In this document: in pieces, positions 34,624 to 43,797 of the stretch
Position numbering within the stretch: position 1 is the stretch's first letter
Layout: every line of letters starts with the position of its first letter
Origin: Pinibacter soli
GTDB lineage: Bacteria; Bacteroidota; Bacteroidia; Chitinophagales; Chitinophagaceae
Direction: 5' to 3'
NCBI RefSeq assembly: GCF_029961145.1
Contig: NZ_JASBRG010000007.1
Coordinates: 1,997,575-2,061,574, forward strand
Length of the DNA stretch: 64,000 nt
Made by a program: the position numbers and the translations under genes
Notes under the pieces: generated by a model
Told to the model about the DNA's origin: nothing
Databases searched by the model: none
Seen by the model: only the letters and a program-made list of their open reading frames with translations

Positions 34624-35373
34624 CTACAATTTGCCTGTGATTTTATAAGCCCAATATCCGACGACTTCTTTTATAAAACTACGCCATTGAACCAACGTAT
34701 CAGCACTGGGAATCAGGTCAGCAAAAGAAAAAGGTGTCTCAACTGTTTGATAGGCGGATGGATAAATATCCACATCGATGCCTGCTTTTTTAAAAGTGCC
34801 TGCCGCTCTTGGCATGTGGAGTGCAGATGTCACCAACACATACGGGGGCGGCAAATGTAGTGAGTCGAGTATTCGTTTTGAATACATAGCGTTTTCGAAA
34901 GTATTGCGTGAATTGGATTCGGCAAAAACATCTTCCGCCTTCACGCCATCCTGTATAAACATATACTTTGCAAAATCCGCTTCTTTAGGTTTGTCCTGCT
35001 TGATGGAAGGATCGCCGCCGGAAACAATGATCTTATTTATATGCCCTGAATGATACAATGTGGCAGTGGCAATAAATCTGTCTGAAGTGCCGGAGAGATA
35101 CCCTTTACCTTTTGCATCAAAAATCGTGAACCCTCCGAGTACGATTCCGGCACTGTATTTCTTTGTAAGTGTTGCGGGCCCGGGCTGCCATGCGTTTATG
35201 ATAAAATTCAAGATCGCTCCATTAGTGAAAAAGATAAATAAGGCTATTGCGAAAATGGTCGCCCGTTTTTTCCATTTACCTTTTTTAAGAAAAGCAGCGA
35301 GAAGCACAACAAGGATCAACCAGGTTGCCGGATCAATGAATATTGAAAAAAGTTTAGAGAGAATGAAAAACAT
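34624..35373 (-). CDS. YdcF/ElyC-like DUF218 membrane protein
   Basis: 249 residues with two N-terminal membrane helices (about 12-27 and 37-57) and a DUF218 domain: SAGIVLGGFTIFD, DRFIATATLYHSGHINKIIVSGGDPS, AESNSRNTFENAMYSK and YVLVTSALHMPRAAGTFKKAGIDV. Two helices plus a large extracytoplasmic domain is the ElyC arrangement; ElyC supports peptidoglycan assembly in E. coli. It is transcribed alone. Confidence 0.88.
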   Translation of the reverse strand: MFFILSKLFSIFIDPATWLILVVLLAAFLKKGKWKKRATIFAIALFIFFTNGAILNFIINAWQPGPATLTKKYSAGIVLGGFTIFDAKGKGYLSGTSDRFIATATLYHSGHINKIIVSGGDPSIKQDKPKEADFAKYMFIQDGVKAEDVFAESNSRNTFENAMYSKRILDSLHLPPPYVLVTSALHMPRAAGTFKKAGIDVDIYPSAYQTVETPFSFADLIPSADTLVQWRSFIKEVVGYWAYKITGKL

Positions 35374-35390
35374 TCGTGTTGATTATAGGA

Positions 35391-35398
35391 CAAATGTA
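35391..35398 (-). promoter_or_regulatory. -7 box of the ElyC-like gene
   Basis: The minus strand reads TACATTTG from 35398 to 35391, 17 bases before the ATG. Confidence 0.5.
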
Positions 35399-35480
35399 AG
35401 CCTTCAGAGTGAATGTCTTCAATTGGTTGGTAGTTGTCAGACTTTGGTGCACTATTAATTTTTAATTAATTATTAATCAT

Positions 35481-35516
35481 AAAAAAAATGCGGTGAAAAA
35501 TCTCACCGCACTTTTT
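35481..35516 (-). terminator. Terminator after the GH2 gene
   Basis: TGCGGTGA (35489-35496) pairs with TCACCGCA (35503-35510); eight A residues on the left give a T-run on the minus strand, and a T-run also follows on the right. It closes the first polysaccharide locus. Confidence 0.85.
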
Positions 35517-35532
35517 CTGAAATACTATTTCA

Positions 35533-37956
35533 TTATTTCACATCAATATTCACTGTTGCTGAACTCAATCCCGGAGAAGTGGCAGTAAGTGTAACTTTTC
35601 CTGCCTTAGCTGCTTTTACAACCGCCAAACAAAGACCATTAAATGCCTTTCTATGATCGGCTTTAAATGACTCCATGCTGGTTTGACAACCGTTGTCAAC
35701 ACCCGCAAATGAACCACCGCCTGAAAGTTTAAATTGCACATCATTTGAAGCGTCAGGAACAAGGTTGCCGTCTTTATCTTCAATGCGAACTGTTACAAAA
35801 GAAAGATCATCGCCGGCATTGATGGCTTTTCTATCTACCTGCAACGTAATTTTCGCCGGAGCACCTGCCGTTCTTACTTCTTTAGTTAAAACTACTTTTC
35901 CGTTTCTGCGTGACACTGCTTTTAACGTGCCCGGAACAAAAGTGGTGCGCCACATTACATGCAAATCATCTCCCGTTTTCTTTTTAACCCCCAATGATTT
36001 TCCATTCACGAACAACTCCACTTCGTCCGCATTGTTGTAATATGCCCACATGTCAATTGTTTGTCCGGGCTTCCAGTTCCAGTGAGGCAAAATATGCAGC
36101 ACTGGCTTATCCGTCCAAACACTTTGATAGAGGTAATATGAATCTTTGGGAAAGCCTGCCAAATCAACGATTCCAAAGTATGAGCTGCGTGCGGGCCATG
36201 GGTACGGCGTTGGTTCGCCGATATAGTCAAATCCTGTCCAGATGAACATACCAGAAACATGATCCAATTTTTCAAACACCTTCAAAGTCTCTTCGTGTGT
36301 AGACCCCCATGGAGTAGCGCAGTTTTCATAAGCTGAACAAGTAAGATCGGCATTTGCGTCTGTTAGTGGTTTATCCCATTGCTGTGGCCAGCGGCGAATG
36401 CTATCGGATGGCATATCGTAATGTCCACGCGTTTGCAATGCAGACACAGACTCGGTTACGATGAACGGCTTGCGGTACCATTTGATGATAGCAGAATCCC
36501 AATCATTATGATGATAGTTGTAACCTATGAGGTCCGTGGCATTCGTTTTCAGTAGTGCATTGTAACTGTTGGGTTCGTTGTTTGCAGTAACGGTTGGCCT
36601 CGAATCATCCAATGATTTTACTATGCTAACCAATTCCCGAAGAATGCCTGCACCCAGTGTGTCGCCGTCTTTGTCCCATTGCTCTATGATCTCATTTCCC
36701 ACGCTCCAAATGAAAACAGACGGGTGATTACGGTCACGCATTACCTGATCAGTTAGATCTTTCTTGTGCCATTCATCCCAATACAAATGATAGTCGTACG
36801 GATTTTTTTCTTTCTTCCACATATCAAAAGCCTCATCCATTACAACGAAACCCATTTTATCACAAAGATCCAAAAGCTCTGGTGCTGGCGGATTGTGCGA
36901 TGTCCTGATAGCGTTGCAACCCATGTCTTTTAGTATTTGCAGTTGTCTTTCCAGTGCTCTGGTATTGACAGCCGCTCCTAAACATCCAAGATCATGGTGA
37001 TCACAAACGCCGCGAATTTTCAGATGTTTTCCGTTGAGGAAAAATCCTTTATCTATGTCGAAGTTGAAATAGCGAACTCCGAAGGTTGTTGTGTATTCAT
37101 CAATTACCTTTCCATTTTCCAATATCTGCGTTACAGCTTTGTACAAATAAGGTCTGTCAACAGACCAAAGGTTTGGTTTTGCAATTAAAAATTGTTGTGT
37201 GGTATTTGTAGTACCCTTTTGCGGAACCGCAATATTGTTGCTGCTTGTGCCTACTATTTTGGAAGTAGCATCATAGAGAGATGTTTTCACCAAAACGATT
37301 CCGTTCTCAGCTTTTGCATTGTTAACAGTGGTGGTTAAAACAACTTTTGCGGACTGATCATCCACTTGTGGAGTCGTGATATGTGTCCCCCAATGATCGA
37401 CAAAAACATCGCTGACTGTAGTGAGCCATACATTTCTGTAAATGCCCGAACCACTGTACCAGCGTGAGTTTGGTTGCTTTGAATTATCAACTTTCACTGC
37501 AATAATATTTTTCTCATTGCCATAGTGCAAATAAGGAGTCAGGTCGTAGCGGAAGGAAATGAAACCATTGGGTCTTACTCCTAATGAATGACCATTGATG
37601 AAAACTTCACTATTCATGTATACGCCATCAAAATCGACGAACACCTTTTTGCCTTTTGTAGTAGCAGGCACTGTGAATGTTTTTCTGTACCAACCCAAGC
37701 CACCTCTCAGCGCTCCGCCGCCCGTGCCTGTCGGGCTCGTAGAGTCGAATGGTAATTCAATGCTCCAGTCGTGCGGAAGATCCAAAGACCGCCACGAAGC
37801 ATCATTAAAAGTTGCCGACTGAGGATCAGTGGCATTACCTAAATAAAACTTCCAGTTGCTGTTGAAAGATGCCGTATTTCTCGTCTGCGCAATGGAAGCA
37901 GCAGAAACAAAAAGAAGCAATACAAGTGAGATTCTCTTGATCAATGGGAGATTCAT
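35533..37956 (-). CDS. GH2 family beta-galactosidase-like enzyme
   Basis: Exported retaining glycosidase of 807 residues. The start at 37956 opens a signal peptide (MNLPLIKRISLVLLLFVSAASIAQ); the upstream 19 codons are not signal-like. Domain order is GH2 sugar-binding jelly roll (about 30-190), Ig-like (195-300), TIM barrel (305-600), then C-terminal Ig-like modules. Acid/base Glu422 lies in SVGNEI and the nucleophile Glu502 in VTESVSA. DNHP and RTSHNPP-type motifs (CNAIRTSHNPP) fit beta-galactosidase rather than beta-mannosidase or glucuronidase, but specificity is not proved. It is the distal gene of the SusCD locus. Confidence 0.9.
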   Translation of the reverse strand: MNLPLIKRISLVLLLFVSAASIAQTRNTASFNSNWKFYLGNATDPQSATFNDASWRSLDLPHDWSIELPFDSTSPTGTGGGALRGGLGWYRKTFTVPATTKGKKVFVDFDGVYMNSEVFINGHSLGVRPNGFISFRYDLTPYLHYGNEKNIIAVKVDNSKQPNSRWYSGSGIYRNVWLTTVSDVFVDHWGTHITTPQVDDQSAKVVLTTTVNNAKAENGIVLVKTSLYDATSKIVGTSSNNIAVPQKGTTNTTQQFLIAKPNLWSVDRPYLYKAVTQILENGKVIDEYTTTFGVRYFNFDIDKGFFLNGKHLKIRGVCDHHDLGCLGAAVNTRALERQLQILKDMGCNAIRTSHNPPAPELLDLCDKMGFVVMDEAFDMWKKEKNPYDYHLYWDEWHKKDLTDQVMRDRNHPSVFIWSVGNEIIEQWDKDGDTLGAGILRELVSIVKSLDDSRPTVTANNEPNSYNALLKTNATDLIGYNYHHNDWDSAIIKWYRKPFIVTESVSALQTRGHYDMPSDSIRRWPQQWDKPLTDANADLTCSAYENCATPWGSTHEETLKVFEKLDHVSGMFIWTGFDYIGEPTPYPWPARSSYFGIVDLAGFPKDSYYLYQSVWTDKPVLHILPHWNWKPGQTIDMWAYYNNADEVELFVNGKSLGVKKKTGDDLHVMWRTTFVPGTLKAVSRRNGKVVLTKEVRTAGAPAKITLQVDRKAINAGDDLSFVTVRIEDKDGNLVPDASNDVQFKLSGGGSFAGVDNGCQTSMESFKADHRKAFNGLCLAVVKAAKAGKVTLTATSPGLSSATVNIDVK

Positions 37957-38075
37957 ATTTTGTTTGTTTATCAATGTTGGAGTTGCTAAAATATTAAAGA
38001 AGTGAGTATACATTAGGTTGTTAGTCTATTCTGTCTTTTATCAAATTGCTTCCCTTCTGCATGGGTTCAATGAGT

Positions 38076-38960
38076 TTACCAGAATTTCCACCAGGGCTTC
38101 TTATCAACGAGCTGATTCGTTTGTTTGATGTTCTCACGCTGCTTTTCTATTTGCAGACCAGCTTCTATCTCTTCACGTGTTAAATCCCAGGCACTTTCTG
38201 TTGTGTCGTCGCAATAAAACCCTTCAAAATTTAAAGTACCAACCAACTTATCTACAATTTGCCTGTTTGAACAAATTAAAAAGAAGAAGTCGTCCCAATC
38301 GACTGCAAAAAGCAGCTCTTTGCTTGCATCATAAATGAAATAATCATGAAAGTTTATCGTATCTACAAATTCCTTTTCTTCAATGGAAGCAATGTTCAAT
38401 TCTCTTTTATTTAGCCCAAACTGTTCTTCAATAACAACATTCTCTTTGGCCAACATGCGAAAAGCCTTCAGCATCTGTTTTTTCGAAAGCACTTCAAAGT
38501 GACCTTCAGTTGGATAATAAATTTGATTTGCAGTCGCAAAATCAGAAAGTGTTTGCGCCAAATCAGCTCGTTTGAAAATTCTGCGATAAGCGCCAATTGA
38601 AGTTTTTAGTGCCCTATTAATTTCGTCAAAACTTTGAAAACCGCAACCTTCTTTCACAGCGTTCCATGATACTTGCTCAGCCTTTTCATAAATCGCATCG
38701 TCGTCCGGATAACTTTCATTGTTATAAGAGTAAATATCAGCAGCGGGCTTAGGCATTTTTTGGAAAAGCTCATTTGCCGTTTGCGCCTCGTCAAAACTTA
38801 TCTGCTGCGACCTTTGATAACCTTCTTTTGAGAAACCGCCATTGTTTAACTTAAAGAAAGGCGAAAAAGCAATGAATACCGTGTCAAAATACTCCTTGTA
38901 ATGAGGCTTTATTGCAGTGTCGTGCCCGGGGTGAAGTTTATTGTCGGTAAAGATGTCCAT
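38076..38960 (-). CDS. Uncharacterised protein, possibly DUF2711 family
   Basis: 294 residues, no signal peptide or membrane helix, acidic overall, with a Trp-rich C-terminus (KKPWWKFW). The sequence (DTVFIAFSPFFKLNNGGF near the N-terminus, VDWDDFFFLICSNRQIVDKL near the C-terminus) recalls DUF2711, but I hold that loosely. The WDDFF segment resembles cytosolic immunity or SMI1-like patterns only superficially. It sits between the GH2 gene and the surface lipoprotein gene on the same strand with long gaps, so it may not belong to the polysaccharide operon. Confidence 0.7.
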   Translation of the reverse strand: MDIFTDNKLHPGHDTAIKPHYKEYFDTVFIAFSPFFKLNNGGFSKEGYQRSQQISFDEAQTANELFQKMPKPAADIYSYNNESYPDDDAIYEKAEQVSWNAVKEGCGFQSFDEINRALKTSIGAYRRIFKRADLAQTLSDFATANQIYYPTEGHFEVLSKKQMLKAFRMLAKENVVIEEQFGLNKRELNIASIEEKEFVDTINFHDYFIYDASKELLFAVDWDDFFFLICSNRQIVDKLVGTLNFEGFYCDDTTESAWDLTREEIEAGLQIEKQRENIKQTNQLVDKKPWWKFW

Positions 38961-39428
38961 ATTATCTTATGTTACTTAAAAGAGTTCGTATGTTCTCGTT
39001 ACGGTAAGCATTCTCTAAGCTTTGTTGATCTATGTTTTTCATATCAAGCCTAGATTAAGATATTGGTTGTTCCGGTGTTGAAATAACCATCTAACACAAA
39101 TATATACGCTATTTCAATCTTATAAAACTAGCTTTTGATGGCTTTTCGCTTGGTGCAGCTGGCAAGCCGCAACTTCTTTGTAAACGTCAAGAACGTCCAC
39201 CGCAAAAAACATTTTAGAGACTCACACCAACAACTTCTTCATTCAAAAAGCAATCCGATGGCCTTCGAAGCTTTCGCCCGACACCACCGGATGCTTGCTT
39301 GCTTATAGTAATTAAAAAGAGACGCCTGAAAACAATTGAAAATTGAAAGTGGAAAATTGAAAGTTGTTCGCCTTTTAGAATGCTCGTCAATAATGAGGAG
39401 CAATTTTCAACTTTCAATTTTCAATTAC
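38961..39428. other. Intergenic region with one inverted repeat
   Basis: 468 bases without a credible gene. The upstream half shows nothing I can name. The downstream half carries the inverted repeat at 39333-39426. A 67-codon minus-strand frame at 39214-39417 is largely repeat sequence. Confidence 0.5.
39333..39426. repeat. Intergenic inverted repeat, TTGAAAA word family
   Basis: AATTGAAAATTGAAAGTGG and AAAATTGAAAGTTG (39334-39366) mirror CAATTTTCAACTTTCAATTT and TCAATT (39401-39426). The right arm ends two bases from the stop codon of the SusE-like gene. Confidence 0.85.
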
Positions 39429-40232
39429 CTACGGTTTCGGCTTAAACCTGAATCCCAAATAACAAGGATCAACAGTTCTTATAACGCCCAGTACAACTTC
39501 ATTTGCTGTTAAACGGATCACTTTAACGGAGTTCCAGTTTGCCACTGCGCTATGATAGTCGCCGCCAAATAATAGCTCGCAACCATTCAGGTTGATTATC
39601 TTATTTGCAAAATCATAGGAAAAGGTGCCGATGCAGGTAGAGGCATTGCCGCTTGCATCTTTTGATATCTTTTTGTAATTGAAATTTCCATTAAGGTCAA
39701 ATCTAATCTCACCGTAATCCCTGCTTGGCATGATCCATGAATTGCTTGCCAGATCTGGCTCCCATGACCAATCTCCAGAGCCGCCTTTGCCCCAATCCAA
39801 TCCATAGAATCCCATTGGGTTCACCATGTCAAGCACCCATGTCTTACCGGCTTGTCCGTTGGTTAAAAGGTTCCAGTTAGGGTTTGCAAAAAACTCGTCA
39901 TCGTTCTTTGTAACCTTGATCGTTACGGAATCCTGCACAAAACCTCCGCCAGAAATCACACCATATTTAATGGTGTTATTTCCGCCGAAAGGCAACAATA
40001 CTGTATCCTTTACGCGAGTAGAGAAAGATGTACCAAAGGCCCATGACGGATTTGCATTTGGCGTTTGGCTGTTCAGATAAGCGACGTTATCATGACTTGG
40101 GTTTTGAGTTACCGTGAATTTCAATTGTGATTTATCGATGATTGCAGGTAACTCTACTCTTTTTTCGCTTGGTGAACATGCAGCAAAAGCGCCCATGATC
40201 ACAGCAATTGAGAATTTATATATGTTTTTCAT
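39429..40232 (-). CDS. Surface lipoprotein in SusE/SusF position
   Basis: 267 residues. The start at 40232 gives a lipoprotein signal (MKNIYKFSIAVIMGAFAAC), and the acidic residues after Cys fit surface export in Bacteroidetes. An N-terminal PKD/Ig-like part (about 25-120) precedes an aromatic-rich domain (Trp in NPSWAF, NWNLL, DWGKGGSGDWSWEPD, SNSWIMPS) that looks like a carbohydrate-binding platform. It follows susD by 47 bases, the position of SusE/SusF-like glycan-binding proteins. Not clearly homologous to SusE itself. Confidence 0.8.
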   Translation of the reverse strand: MKNIYKFSIAVIMGAFAACSPSEKRVELPAIIDKSQLKFTVTQNPSHDNVAYLNSQTPNANPSWAFGTSFSTRVKDTVLLPFGGNNTIKYGVISGGGFVQDSVTIKVTKNDDEFFANPNWNLLTNGQAGKTWVLDMVNPMGFYGLDWGKGGSGDWSWEPDLASNSWIMPSRDYGEIRFDLNGNFNYKKISKDASGNASTCIGTFSYDFANKIINLNGCELLFGGDYHSAVANWNSVKVIRLTANEVVLGVIRTVDPCYLGFRFKPKP

Positions 40233-40279
40233 TTTAATCTTTTTGATTGTTTTGAATATCAAGAGATGTCTGTTCAGTT

Positions 40280-41860
40280 TTAATTCCATCCCGCGTTTTG
40301 CGTTAATGTTCCGTTTGACAATCCTATTTGTGCTTCAGGTATTGCAAACAAACCTTTTGTTTCCTTGCGGAAGCTGACATTGAAATCAGTTCCGCCAGTT
40401 GTGTTATCAATGGCTTGTTTGGTAGCATCCAATCCTTGTCTTAACAAATCCCAGTAACGCTGGCCTTCCAATGCAAGTTCTAGTCTGCGTTCGTTCATTA
40501 CAAGATTTAAACCTGCAGCATCTCCTGTTAACGTTTTTCTGTGCAATGCATCGCCGTAAGCCCTGTCCCTGATCTGGTCGTAATAACCTTGTGCTTTTGA
40601 AAGATTTGTTGCAAGATTCAACTCTGCTCCCATCAGCAACACATCTGCAAAACGAATAGCAACGTAGTTATCATAGTTATCAATCTGAAAATCGCCACCG
40701 TTTGCGTCCGGTCTTGAAGCGTCATTTACAGGAGCGTATTTTTTCCAGAAATAACCGGTGTATTGGTATTGATCGCCCACTGTATAAGTCAGGTGTTCAT
40801 CAGCTATAGAGATGATTGAGCTACCTCTTCTTGTGTCGGTGGCATCATAAGCATTCCACAATCCACCATTGACAACGGCGATTCCCCAGCCTTTGTAATA
40901 GTTGCCCAGCGCCTGGTTGCGAAGGCCCACCATTACCTGGAAGCGGTTACCATTTTGTTTGTTCCAATCGCCTTTACCCTGATCAGTATACTGAATTACA
41001 AAAACGCCTTCTTTATTATTTTGTCCCGCGAAGTTTGTTCCGGATGCCGGTCTCCACAAATTTGCAAATTTGTCAACCAAACCATAGCCGCTGTTTTTGA
41101 TCACATCTTCAACCGCAGCCGTTGCATCTTGTTTTGTGAAAACGCCCATCAAATCTTGCTTTGAATAATAGCCTGTATAATACATGTAAACTCTTGCCAT
41201 CAATGCTTCAGCGGCCCATTTTGTTGCACGGCCATAGTCAGTTGATTTGATGGAAGAATAAGCAACTGCAGAAGGTGTTAGCAATGTGATGGCTTGTTTA
41301 AGATCAGAAGCGATCAAACGATACACGCTGTCAGCAGAGGATTGTTTGATATAATAGTCACTGCCTTCAATTGGTTTTGTGAGCAAAGGCACATTACCAA
41401 ACATGCGTACCAAATCAAAATAATAATAAGCACGCAGGAAATATGTCTCTCCCAAATATTGACTTTTTAATGCCGGTGTTGTTCCAAAATCTACATTGTC
41501 CATTTGAGAAAGAAGCATATTTGCTCTGTAAATTCCCTGGTAGTATTTCTTCCATGCATCTGAATTCAGATTGGTATAGACCTGGAATTTATCCCACTGT
41601 CTTGGACCGTTGTCAGCCAGACCACCTCCGCCGAAACAATCGTCAGACGTGATTTCTGAACTTAAGACAATGTTGCCATAACCCGTTAGATCCAATACGT
41701 TGTATGATGCGACCAATGCTTTGAAAGCATCATCTGGTGTTTTGTAAAAATCGTCCTGTGCAATGGCGTCTACAGGCGTTTTTTCGAGAAAGCTCTTCTT
41801 GCACGATGCGAGTGCAACGATTGCCACAAGGGCTATAAAAATTTTATTATTGAGTTTCAT
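40280..41860 (-). CDS. SusD/RagB family nutrient-binding outer-membrane lipoprotein
   Basis: 526 residues. The lipoprotein signal ends in VALASC, followed by KKSFLEKTPVDAIAQDDFYKT, the typical SusD start. The body is TPR-like helical, and the C-terminus has the hallmark MNERRLELALEGQRYWDLLR. SusD forms the lid on the SusC barrel and captures oligosaccharides at the cell surface. It lies immediately downstream of the (broken) susC and is otherwise intact, so the loss of SusC appears recent or only apparent. Confidence 0.93.
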   Translation of the reverse strand: MKLNNKIFIALVAIVALASCKKSFLEKTPVDAIAQDDFYKTPDDAFKALVASYNVLDLTGYGNIVLSSEITSDDCFGGGGLADNGPRQWDKFQVYTNLNSDAWKKYYQGIYRANMLLSQMDNVDFGTTPALKSQYLGETYFLRAYYYFDLVRMFGNVPLLTKPIEGSDYYIKQSSADSVYRLIASDLKQAITLLTPSAVAYSSIKSTDYGRATKWAAEALMARVYMYYTGYYSKQDLMGVFTKQDATAAVEDVIKNSGYGLVDKFANLWRPASGTNFAGQNNKEGVFVIQYTDQGKGDWNKQNGNRFQVMVGLRNQALGNYYKGWGIAVVNGGLWNAYDATDTRRGSSIISIADEHLTYTVGDQYQYTGYFWKKYAPVNDASRPDANGGDFQIDNYDNYVAIRFADVLLMGAELNLATNLSKAQGYYDQIRDRAYGDALHRKTLTGDAAGLNLVMNERRLELALEGQRYWDLLRQGLDATKQAIDNTTGGTDFNVSFRKETKGLFAIPEAQIGLSNGTLTQNAGWN

Positions 41861-41883
41861 TTGCTGATGTTTTTTTTGTTAGT

Positions 41884-41995
41884 ACGGAACGCAGATTTTC
41901 ATGATTTGTTATGATCTTTTTAATTCTTCAGGTTCTTCTTTATTCAAAACATTTTATCTTAAAAAATCTTGACAATCTTGACAATCAGCGTTCTT
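41884..41995. repeat. Degenerate inverted repeat, CGCAGAT/TCATGATT words, between susC and susD
   Basis: GGAACGCAGATTTTCATGATT on the left (41885-41905) shares its words with the elements at 14525 and 15933. The right side (about 41968-41995, TTGACAATCAGCGTTC) is a partial mirror. Pairing is weaker than elsewhere. Confidence 0.6.
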
Positions 41996-42000
41996 TCTCT

Positions 42001-43779
42001 CTATAATCTCACGTTCAATCCTACAAGAATTGTTCTTGGTGTTGGGTAGCGTCCGATGTCGATACCGGATGACCATGTATTGTTATCAGATTCAGTGTTA
42101 CCATAACCAATTTCAGGATCGATACCGTAGTAGTGTGTGAATGTATACAGGTTCAATACAGAGACATACAAGCGGCATTGCTGCATAGGTACATTCTTCA
42201 TCAGCCTTTTCAAGTCATACCCAAGGTTGATGCTTTTTACACGCATGAAAGACGCGTTGTGAACGTACAGGTCAGAAAAGTTGCCCCAGTTTTTGTTTAG
42301 CTCATCGCCCATTGTTACTCTCGGCAATTTGCTCGAAGAACCTTCTCCTGTCCATCTGTTCAGGATTTCAGTAGAATAGTTGCTGTAGAATGCATCAGTT
42401 GCTCTAACACCGTCTACCACCTGGTAACCGCCTGCACCGCTCAACTGTATTGAAAGATCAAATCCTTTGTAAGCTGCAGAAAGATTAACGCCGTATGTGT
42501 TGGTTGGAATCGGGCTGCCGATCTGTGTTTTGTCTTTATCATCAAGTACTCCATCTTTGTTAATATCTGCAAAGCGAACGTCACCAGGTTTTGCATTTGG
42601 TTGAATCAAACCATTTTTACCTGTATAGTCTGCAACCTCTTTTTCATTTTGGAAGATGCCTGCTGTTTTATATCCCCAGAAATAACCTATCGGATGACCG
42701 GCTTGTATGCGATAGAATTCAGGTGTAGTAGAAGACAATACGTTGTTGGCACCGTGAATGATACCATCTGCAGTGGCCACTGTCAACACGTTGTTTTTGT
42801 TGAATGCAATGTTACCACCTACACTGAAAGTTACTTCACCAATTTTGTTCTGATAGTTCAACGCAAGCTCAACGCCTTTGTTCACTACATCTCCACCATT
42901 GATGAATGGAGCACCAGTTCCTACTAAATCCGGTACAGGCACTTGCACCAACCAGTCTTTTGTTTTCTTGTTGTAGTAATCGAAGTTGAAACTGAAATGC
43001 TTTAAGAAAGTCATGTCGAATCCAATGTCTGTTTGCTCTGATGTTTCCCATTTAAGATCTGGATTAGGGATCAAACCCGGAGCTGCACCTGTTGAAATAA
43101 CAGTGTTGCTGGCACCACCAAAGTAATAACCAAGGTTGGCTGTTGTAAGGGTTGATAATGCTTTAAAGTCAGGAATTCTGTCGTTACCGTTTCTTCCCCA
43201 GCCTGCACGTACTTTCAGGAAGTTGATCGCTTTTGTTTTGAAGAAATTTTCATTGGTTACAACCCAACCCACAGACACTGAAGGGAAGGTCGCCCATCTG
43301 TTGTTAGCACCAAAACGTGAAGAGCCATCCTGGCGAACAATTGCTGTCAGCAAATATTTTTCGTTGTAGTTATAGTTAATTCTTCCGAAGTAAGAATTAA
43401 GTGCGTAAGGAGAACCCGCAGTACCTGAAGCTTTCGCTGTTCCTTGCGTAATGTTTGAAAGAATAGCGTGGTCGAAATCAGCAATGGTTGTGATGCCTGT
43501 TCCACTTCCTTTTACATTGAACAAAGAGTATTCTCTTGCACTTGTACCTACTACAACGTTCACATTGTGCAGGCCAAATGTATTTGTATAGTTCAAAGTG
43601 TTGTCCCAGTTCCATGTATAGTTTTTATACATTTCCTGTGCAGCTATTGTAGAGCTGTTTACAAATGTTGAACTTAAGTTGTAGATCGGAGTGAACTTTT
43701 GATAAGTGTTGTAAGAAAGATCAACACCAAAATCACTCCGGAATTTCAAACCTTTTACAATAGCTACTTCGCCGTACAA
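42001..43779 (-). CDS. SusC C-terminal portion (after the in-frame stop)
   Basis: 592 residues of TonB-dependent receptor barrel, in the same frame as the upstream part. Recognisable blocks are YFGRINYNYNEKYLLTAIVR, SRFGANNRWATFPSVSVGWV, LKVRAGWGRNGN and the C-terminal GYDLKRLMKNVPMQQCRLYV and TPRTILVGLNVRL. The only initiator here is a TTG with no ribosome-binding site, so separate translation is unlikely; it is best read as the remainder of the interrupted gene. Confidence 0.8.
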   Translation of the reverse strand: MYGEVAIVKGLKFRSDFGVDLSYNTYQKFTPIYNLSSTFVNSSTIAAQEMYKNYTWNWDNTLNYTNTFGLHNVNVVVGTSAREYSLFNVKGSGTGITTIADFDHAILSNITQGTAKASGTAGSPYALNSYFGRINYNYNEKYLLTAIVRQDGSSRFGANNRWATFPSVSVGWVVTNENFFKTKAINFLKVRAGWGRNGNDRIPDFKALSTLTTANLGYYFGGASNTVISTGAAPGLIPNPDLKWETSEQTDIGFDMTFLKHFSFNFDYYNKKTKDWLVQVPVPDLVGTGAPFINGGDVVNKGVELALNYQNKIGEVTFSVGGNIAFNKNNVLTVATADGIIHGANNVLSSTTPEFYRIQAGHPIGYFWGYKTAGIFQNEKEVADYTGKNGLIQPNAKPGDVRFADINKDGVLDDKDKTQIGSPIPTNTYGVNLSAAYKGFDLSIQLSGAGGYQVVDGVRATDAFYSNYSTEILNRWTGEGSSSKLPRVTMGDELNKNWGNFSDLYVHNASFMRVKSINLGYDLKRLMKNVPMQQCRLYVSVLNLYTFTHYYGIDPEIGYGNTESDNNTWSSGIDIGRYPTPRTILVGLNVRL

Positions 43780-43797
43780 ATTACCAAAAATACGATC

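Noticed and set aside
39214-39417. A 67-codon minus-strand frame in the gap before the SusE-like gene
   Set aside because: Most of it is translated TTGAAAA repeat; there is no start context or homology.
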